Source: Desulfocapsa sp.
GTDB taxonomy: Bacteria > Desulfobacterota > Desulfobulbia > Desulfobulbales > Desulfocapsaceae
Assembly (NCBI GenBank): GCA_029942265.1
Contig: JAOZTO010000012.1
Span: 3,894 to 14,830 of the forward strand
DNA: 10,937 bases
Direction of reading: 5' to 3'
Shown: positions 6,533 to 10,937 of the stretch, piece by piece
Layout: every line of letters begins with the position of its first letter
Numbering within the stretch: position 1 is the stretch's first letter
Notes under the pieces: model-generated
Databases searched by the model: none
Told to the model about the DNA's origin: nothing
Seen by the model: only the letters and a program-made list of their open reading frames with translations
Translations under genes and position numbers: made by a program

Positions 6533-8212
6533 TTACGTTTTGTCTGGTGCAGAGTGCTGTATAACTAAGTGTGGTAGAGGGATTTCAATCCCGTTTTTAT
6601 TGAAAAGTCTGTGGATTTCCTTACTTAATTCATGGGTCAGACGGCCACGATCGTGTGGGCGCATTGCCCAGGTCAGTAACTCAAAATTGATGCTACTTTC
6701 TCCAAATGTTCGTAAACGTACTTTGGGCGGTGGAGTTTTACAAGCCAGAGGATTAGCGGCAGCTACTTCCAACAGTGTTTTTTCTACTTTATCAAGATCA
6801 GAATCATAAGCAACGCCAATTTTTATATGGACACGAAAGTTTTGTTTAGGAGCACTCTGATTGACAATTTTCACATTGGTAATAACAGAGTTTGGAATGG
6901 TGATCATTATATCATCACGGGTCTGAAGTCTGGTACTCCGCATACCAACAGCCTTGATTTCGCCACGTTCTCCAGTATCCAGAACAATGTAATCACCAGC
7001 ACGGAAGGGGCGATCAAGAAAAATAGAGATACCACCGAAGAAGTTAGCAAGTGTTTCACGTGCAGCTAGTGCTACAGCTAAACCTACGATACCAGCAGAT
7101 GCAAAAATTGTATTCAGTGAAAGACCCCATTGGCTAAATGCTTGAAAGCAAATTATAAGTACCAGTGCAATGGAAACAAGATTACATGTCAGTTTTATTA
7201 CGTCAGCATCCAGAGCCTTCTCGTCTATATGACGCGAAGTGATGATCAGATGCCTGACGATATTTCCTGTAAGCAGGATAGACCATGCTGCCAATATATA
7301 AATAATAAATTCAAGCAGGATAGTGCTGACAGTCATAACTTTGCCGGTTATATTGATTTGGATGTCAAGCACATATTCAATAAAAAAGCAGATTGCAATA
7401 CCGGATAATGTGACAAATAAAGCACTTAGACCCAATGCATTGCTCTTGAGATTCCTCTTCTTTTTTGTGTGGCAGTACAGCAAGAAGCAAAAAAGCAGGC
7501 ACCCAGCCGATATGCTAAGCACGAGACCTATCCATTGCCATAGAGCTTGTCCGTTATAGCCGCGTTTCAGCCAGTCGGGCAATGTGCTGATAAATCCGTC
7601 CGGTATCAACCAGCCGGACGAATATATGTACATTTCGTATATTCCATTAGCTATTCCGTTTCGATATGGAAGGTCTCGGACTGCATTATAATATTGATCC
7701 AGGTGCTTGACAGTTGATGGTGTAAAAAGAAAGGCTCCGGCTCTGGAGCCTTTTGTGGCTCTGCCAATCGTAATTTCTGTATGTGGAACTCGCCATTGAC
7801 CTAATGAAAATTCATTGGAAATGTCTTGTAGACGAAGCGCAACATCCATTCCAGGTACTTCGTCTTTGCCGGGAATATCGGTCAATTCCGGTAGAGACAT
7901 CCGGCTGAAAATTTCGTAGAGCTGGAGCACGGCTTCCTTGCCTTCATTTGCTCTTACCTTGGGGGGAAGGTTGCTCAGGTCAAAGCAGAGAATGGCTTTG
8001 GTCATGGCATTTTTTTCTTTGGAAACATCTCGTTCCTGAGCACTTACAGCCTTGTAGAAAGCGTCTGTGTAGAAAATAAAACTTTCCATGGTGGCACGGG
8101 GACTGGAAACATCAGGGGGGGCCAAGGGAAAATTACTGGATCCCACTGTTATTGTTGTGTGGAGAAGAACCAGTAAAAGTGGTGTAAACAGACGAATGCA
8201 CATGGGGAACAT
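6533..8212 (-). CDS. MscS-family mechanosensitive ion channel with large N-terminal domain
   Basis: A 559-residue protein. It begins with a likely signal peptide (about 1-26) and a periplasmic domain of about 195 residues (27-222) without a recognised family. Four helices follow (about 224-247, 258-282, 293-318, 341-360), then the MscS pore helix (about 365-395, GLAVALAARETLANFFGG). The beta domain (about 396-453) contains FLDRPFRAGDYIVL and a conserved IPNS, and the C-terminal alpha/beta domain is about 455-550. E. coli MscS is about 286 residues, so this is a larger family member. The ATG at 8212 has AAAGGAG 5 nt upstream; the frame stays open to a GTG at 8281 but that start lacks support. 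By family it releases solutes under osmotic downshock. It ends at a strong terminator and is divergent from the universal stress gene. Confidence 0.92.
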   Translation of the reverse strand: MFPMCIRLFTPLLLVLLHTTITVGSSNFPLAPPDVSSPRATMESFIFYTDAFYKAVSAQERDVSKEKNAMTKAILCFDLSNLPPKVRANEGKEAVLQLYEIFSRMSLPELTDIPGKDEVPGMDVALRLQDISNEFSLGQWRVPHTEITIGRATKGSRAGAFLFTPSTVKHLDQYYNAVRDLPYRNGIANGIYEMYIYSSGWLIPDGFISTLPDWLKRGYNGQALWQWIGLVLSISAGCLLFCFLLYCHTKKKRNLKSNALGLSALFVTLSGIAICFFIEYVLDIQINITGKVMTVSTILLEFIIYILAAWSILLTGNIVRHLIITSRHIDEKALDADVIKLTCNLVSIALVLIICFQAFSQWGLSLNTIFASAGIVGLAVALAARETLANFFGGISIFLDRPFRAGDYIVLDTGERGEIKAVGMRSTRLQTRDDIMITIPNSVITNVKIVNQSAPKQNFRVHIKIGVAYDSDLDKVEKTLLEVAAANPLACKTPPPKVRLRTFGESSINFELLTWAMRPHDRGRLTHELSKEIHRLFNKNGIEIPLPHLVIQHSAPDKT

Positions 8213-8250
8213 AAAAACTCCTTTATTTCTGCGTAATGAATTATGCTTGT

Positions 8251-8296
8251 ATTGCAACAGCCTGCATTGTAGCATAGCCACAATTAGCGTTGCAAT
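8251..8296. repeat. Nested inverted repeat between mscS-type gene and usp gene
   Basis: ATTGCAAC (8251-8258) and GTTGCAAT (8289-8296) are a perfect 8-bp inverted pair 30 nt apart. Inside them ATTGT (8266-8270) and ACAAT (8280-8284) form a second pair with nearly the same centre. The element overlaps the predicted promoter of the channel gene and could be an operator serving one or both divergent genes. Its function is not known. Confidence 0.4.
8266..8295 (-). promoter_or_regulatory. Candidate promoter for the MscS-family gene
   Basis: On the minus strand TTGCAA (8290-8295) and TACAAT (8266-8271) are 18 nt apart, and the -10 is preceded by TGC, giving an extended -10 (TGCTACAAT). The inferred start near 8259 leaves a leader of about 47 nt before the ATG at 8212 with its strong AAAGGAG site. 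Confidence 0.45.
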
Positions 8297-8375
8297 GTGT
8301 TTTTTGGAACAAAAAGAGAATAGTTACAAAAACAGGCTAAACCACTGAATTATAAATGTTTGGAGAGCTGATAGT

Positions 8376-8849
8376 ATGTTTAAACATGTTCTACTCTGTA
8401 CCCATGGAACTGAAGGTGCCCTAAAAGCTGAATCCTTTGTTTTTGAGCAATCAGCATTAAATCCGGATTTACAAGTTACCGTATTAACCATTCTCGATGA
8501 AGATTGGCGTGATATGACAGGTGATGACTGGCTCAATTCGAGTAAAACCCACGCCACTTTTCTTGACCATGTGGAAGAGCAGGTGGGAGAGGAAATAGCT
8601 GAAGAATGGCGTCGAATACAAGACACTTACCCAGTTTCTGCCAACGCATCGTTTCTACAGCGAACAGGTAGTATTGCAAAAACCATTACACAAGTTGCAG
8701 AAAAAAAAGATTGTGACCTGATCGTTATTGGTCCCTGTTATGTAAGTAAAGGCTTTTTAAAAGGTCAACCTCGTAAAGGCTTGCGAGATACAATGAAAAA
8801 CAAAGAACTTCACCCACTTCTGCCATGTCCACTACTGATAGCGTCATAA
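8376..8849 (+). CDS. Universal stress protein (UspA family)
   Basis: A 157-residue single-domain cytoplasmic protein. The start MFKHVLLCTHGTEGALKA, the VTVLTIL strand (34-40) and CDLIVIGP (113-120) followed by a C-terminal PCPLLIAS fit the Usp alpha/beta fold and usual length. The nucleotide-binding signature normally after the fourth strand (G-x2-G-x9-G-S/T) is not clean here: CYVSKGFLKGQPRKG occupies the place. ATP binding is therefore uncertain and it may belong to the non-ATP-binding UspA type. The ATG at 8376 has GGAGAG with 8-nt spacing. It is divergent from the channel gene and overlaps the next gene by 25 nt, so the two are translationally linked. Confidence 0.85.
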   Translation: MFKHVLLCTHGTEGALKAESFVFEQSALNPDLQVTVLTILDEDWRDMTGDDWLNSSKTHATFLDHVEEQVGEEIAEEWRRIQDTYPVSANASFLQRTGSIAKTITQVAEKKDCDLIVIGPCYVSKGFLKGQPRKGLRDTMKNKELHPLLPCPLLIAS

Positions 8850-9409
8850 CACCCAATCCTGCTGATACCACAGAGGTTAGCCTTTCTCTGCGACTTCCTA
8901 CTGGTTTTGATCTGCAGCCGTTTGTTCCTCATGATCGGCTGCTTCGGCTCCATCCCAACTGGTTCATATCAGATTTCCAGGAAGACGGAACATCCTTTTC
9001 AGCAAGCATAAAAGATTATGCCACTGAGGATGAATTCCCCCTTTCGGGTCAATTTGTTTTTAATGGAAAAGACGATGAGATTCTGCGTATCACATTGACT
9101 GAAACAATTGAGATAACGATTACCTTTTTAAGACGCAATGATGAATTAAGTGTTCAGGTACACTCTCCACAAGGAGAGCTGGACGTTGAAGATCCTCTCC
9201 TGCTCTGGATACGGGCAATCAGAGAGTATATTCGTATCTATGCAAAAAAAACTCCTGTGACGCTTTTTTTCAGGTTGCTTATGAACCGTATGGTACTACA
9301 GATGAATCCTTCGCAGCGGAAAATATGCCTGATGCTTGCGAGGTTTACGGCTGTAGAGATTTTACTTATTCTGTTTATTGTGATTGGCTATGTTGTTTTT
9401 GTCCTTTAA
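8825..9409 (+). CDS. Unknown protein with C-terminal membrane anchor, coupled to usp
   Basis: A 194-residue protein of unknown function. Residues 1-15 are polar. About 16-125 is a soluble, probably beta-rich region: LPTGFDLQPF, HPNWFISDF, then alternating strands to about 115. Residues 126-172 are helical and basic (REYIRIYAKK, MNPSQRKICLM), and one hydrophobic helix (about 174-194) ends at the C-terminus. The 'HPNW' turn followed by antiparallel strands and a long helix recalls SRPBCC/START-like folds, a low-confidence guess. The ATG at 8825 lies inside the usp gene without a clear Shine-Dalgarno, so translation probably relies on re-initiation after usp. No later ATG gives a comparable protein. 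Its 3' end overlaps the convergent selenoprotein gene by 35 nt. Confidence 0.7.
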   Translation: MSTTDSVITPNPADTTEVSLSLRLPTGFDLQPFVPHDRLLRLHPNWFISDFQEDGTSFSASIKDYATEDEFPLSGQFVFNGKDDEILRITLTETIEITITFLRRNDELSVQVHSPQGELDVEDPLLLWIRAIREYIRIYAKKTPVTLFFRLLMNRMVLQMNPSQRKICLMLARFTAVEILLILFIVIGYVVFVL

Positions 9410-9968
9410 TGCTGTTTGGCGATGAAAATCGTCCTCTTATCGTTGGGCGGGAACTGTTACTGCTGGATGAAGATGGTGGTTGTTTGTTGGAATAGCCACT
9501 TTTCACCATCTCTTTATCAAGTATTACTCCAAGTGCATGGGCAAGATCACCAACCAGTTTGATACAGTCTTTTCTGCTGCTTTCGGGGGCTGAGTAGTAG
9601 CGTTTAGTTGCCTCTCGGTCTGACCAGTTAATACGGGCAATGTCACTGCAATTTTGACCACCGAAAGGTTCTGTTAATGCGTTGAATTTGGAGATAACTT
9701 TATGGCTTACTCCCCATATTCGGGGGTTTTCTTTCTGGTTTAGGTTGCCCCGACTGTAGAGTGCTGATATTGTTGCCACTGCGCCAAGAAGTGCTCCACA
9801 GACAGAACCCGAACTTGCAATGCCACCACCAAATGCACCGGATGAGGCGATCACGTTCTCATCATATTTTTTGATTTTTTCCAGACCCACGGCCAGGATT
9901 GCCTGGCTTCAATGGAAGCGTTTTTTGAAAAGTTCCATAGCTTTATTTTGCATTTGTTCTGGTGTCAT
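9375..9968 (-). CDS. C-GCAxxG-C-C family protein with in-frame UGA (probable selenoprotein)
   Basis: A putative redox-active protein of 197 residues if the UGA at 9911-9909 is read as selenocysteine (U20). The frame starts at ATG 9968 with GAGG 8 nt upstream and reads FKKRFH-U-SQAILAVG, then FGGG (46-49), VCGALLG with C57, C107 and C135. In this family the first motif is a Cys followed by S/A-Q-A; here that exact Cys codon is TGA. The other three motif cysteines are present. Standard calling would start at GTG 9890 and lose the first motif. A SECIS-like hairpin follows the UGA. From memory, selenoprotein forms of this family occur in Deltaproteobacteria. The C-terminal 40 residues are Ser/Lys/Gln-rich (five consecutive Ser, 140-144), an unusual tail. 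The alternative is a nonsense mutation. The reaction catalysed is unknown. Confidence 0.8.
9880..9911 (-). promoter_or_regulatory. Bacterial SECIS-like element just after the in-frame UGA
   Basis: Going 5' to 3' on the minus strand after UGA (9911-9909), the arm UCCUGGCC (9898-9891) pairs with GGUCUGGA (9887-9880), with one U-U mismatch and one G-U pair. It closes a GUG apical loop (9890-9888). The loop starts 18 nt after the UGA and begins with G, both as described for bacterial SECIS elements. A competing hairpin GCCAGG/CCUGGC with a CAAU loop (9907-9892) is possible but lies too close to the UGA and lacks a loop G. Confidence 0.6.
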
Positions 9969-10008
9969 GATTTATTCCTCGTATAAAATTTACGTGCCTC
10001 GAATATGA

Positions 10009-10024
10009 AGTATTTAGAAATACT
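10009..10024. promoter_or_regulatory. Perfect 7-bp inverted repeat, candidate operator
   Basis: AGTATTT and AAATACT flank a 2-nt centre in the 128-bp gap between the divergent UGA-containing gene and the tatD-type gene. It lies about 40 nt upstream of the first ATG and 73 nt upstream of the tatD-type start, a suitable place for a dimeric repressor or activator. No regulator in the window is an obvious partner. I could not identify convincing -35/-10 boxes in this gap. Confidence 0.3.
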
Positions 10025-10096
10025 ACTCCGTTTCTTTGAAAAAGTCAGGCAGTGTCTGAATCAAAGTGAGTTTTTTCGGATGAAGAGGAAGCGTGA

Positions 10097-10876
10097 GTGC
10101 AACCATTAATTGATACACACAGTCATATTGATTTGGAAATATTTGCCGATGATTTGTATGAGGTGCTGGAGAGATCGCGAGCTGTAGGAATTGTCGGCCA
10201 GGTTCTTCCTGGAGTGTCACAGCAGGGGTGGAAGAGGATAATCAGGCTCTGTTCCACGGAAAAAGATCTTTATCCTGCCTTGGGCTTGCATCCCATGTAC
10301 CTGCATCCTTATGCAGAGGAAGATTTGTCGCTACTGCGAACACATGCCTTAAATGGTAAAATAGTGGCCATTGGCGAAATTGGTCTGGATTATTTTGCAC
10401 AGAACGTAGATCGAGCAACTCAACAAGAACTGTTTAAAGCCCAGCTTGAAATAGCCATGGAAAGTCGACTGCCTGTACTACTGCATGTACGTAAGGCTCA
10501 TGATCAGGTTCAGAAGATTTTGAGGAACATGCGCTTTGGGCACGGTGGAATTGTTCATGCTTTTAGCGGTAGTTTGCAACAGGCTGAAAGGTATATGGAG
10601 TTAGGCTTTCTGCTAAGTATCTGCGGAACCATTACTTACGATCGAGCGACAAAGATTCGTAGTGTTGCAGCACAGCTCCCACTGGATTCTATTGTGCTGG
10701 AAACGGATTCTCCTGATATTCCTCCTAAAACATATCATGGGCAACGAAATAGCCCTGAGTATTTACCTGAAATTCTATGTTCTTTGGCGCAATTGCGCAA
10801 TGAATCCATGGAGGATATTGCTAGGCAGACAACACTTAACGCCAGAGCTGTTCTTAATACAGTAGCACTTGGGTAA
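10097..10876 (+). CDS. TatD-family metal-dependent hydrolase / DNase
   Basis: A 259-residue cytoplasmic TIM-barrel hydrolase of normal length for the family. The metal ligands are all present: H8 and H10 in DTHSHID, E94 in GEIGLDYF, H130 in VLLHVRKA, H154 in IVHAFSGS, and D204 in ETDSPDIPP. LGLHP (62-66) is another family signature. The GTG start at 10097 has AGAGGAA 7 nt upstream and places the first His pair at the expected distance; no in-frame ATG is better placed. Family members act as 3'-5' exonucleases/DNases or related hydrolases in DNA repair and quality control. The exact substrate here is not determined, so I give no gene symbol. It is divergent from the selenoprotein gene and no partner gene follows within the window. 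Confidence 0.93.
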   Translation: MQPLIDTHSHIDLEIFADDLYEVLERSRAVGIVGQVLPGVSQQGWKRIIRLCSTEKDLYPALGLHPMYLHPYAEEDLSLLRTHALNGKIVAIGEIGLDYFAQNVDRATQQELFKAQLEIAMESRLPVLLHVRKAHDQVQKILRNMRFGHGGIVHAFSGSLQQAERYMELGFLLSICGTITYDRATKIRSVAAQLPLDSIVLETDSPDIPPKTYHGQRNSPEYLPEILCSLAQLRNESMEDIARQTTLNARAVLNTVALG

Positions 10877-10937
10877 ATTTCATGTAACTATTCAGCTGCA
10901 CCCCATATTCGTCCATTTGGACATTCTCACATAGCAA

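Noticed and set aside
9375..9890. The 171-residue form of the C-GCAxxG-C-C gene starting at GTG 9890
   Set aside because: No Shine-Dalgarno before the GTG, it lacks the first conserved motif, and the full frame with a good start lies upstream across the UGA.
10892..10936. A minus-strand open frame running off the window edge and ending in TGA, possible 3' end of a further gene
   Set aside because: Only 14 codons are visible, too few to support a gene; the small GTCC/GGAC hairpin at 10911-10922 is also too short to call.
1..10937. CRISPR arrays, insertion sequences, tRNA or rRNA genes
   Set aside because: I saw no regularly spaced repeats, transposase genes, cloverleaf-like sequences or rRNA motifs.

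Overview
The window (about 10.9 kb, moderate GC, dense coding on both strands) looks like chromosome of a Gram-negative anaerobe. A heme-binding sensor kinase, a sigma-54 regulator, a long YeiH-type anion transporter and an apparent selenoprotein of the C-GCAxxG-C-C family together suggest a sulfate-reducing or related member of Desulfobacterota (Deltaproteobacteria). That placement is inference from gene content only; no rRNA or other marker is present.

Layout. (1) 67-3970, minus strand: a two-component pair. The membrane histidine kinase has an extracytoplasmic CxxCH heme site, followed by GAF, PAS and kinase domains. Its stop overlaps the start of an NtrC-type sigma-54 response regulator by 8 nt. 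(2) 3971-4261: a regulatory region with a sigma-70-like promoter for the kinase and a GG-N10-GC sigma-54-like promoter facing the transporter genes. (3) 4262-6464, plus strand: a small two-helix membrane protein, a 542-residue YeiH/'putative sulfate exporter' family transporter with an N-terminal extension and an inserted soluble domain, and a 68-residue tail-anchored protein. A strong bidirectional terminator follows. (4) 6533-8212, minus: an MscS-family channel with a large periplasmic N-terminal domain. (5) 8376-9409, plus: a universal stress protein overlapping a single-TM protein of unknown function. (6) 9375-9968, minus: a C-GCAxxG-C-C protein in which the first motif cysteine is an in-frame UGA with a SECIS-like hairpin behind it. 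(7) 10097-10876, plus: a TatD-family metal-dependent hydrolase.

How the parts may work together. The simplest reading of regions 1-3 is one unit: a heme-containing sensor in the envelope (redox, gas or ligand sensing) phosphorylates the sigma-54 activator, which drives the divergent transporter operon. The transporter substrate cannot be read from sequence; sulfate, sulfite and other anions are family-level guesses. The small upstream membrane protein appears related to the extra N-terminal helices of the transporter. MscS and UspA fit a general envelope/stress theme but have their own promoters or strands.

The most notable single feature is the UGA-containing gene at 9375-9968. A standard gene caller would truncate it at a GTG lying inside the predicted SECIS loop, although a well-formed Shine-Dalgarno/ATG lies 57 nt upstream of the UGA.
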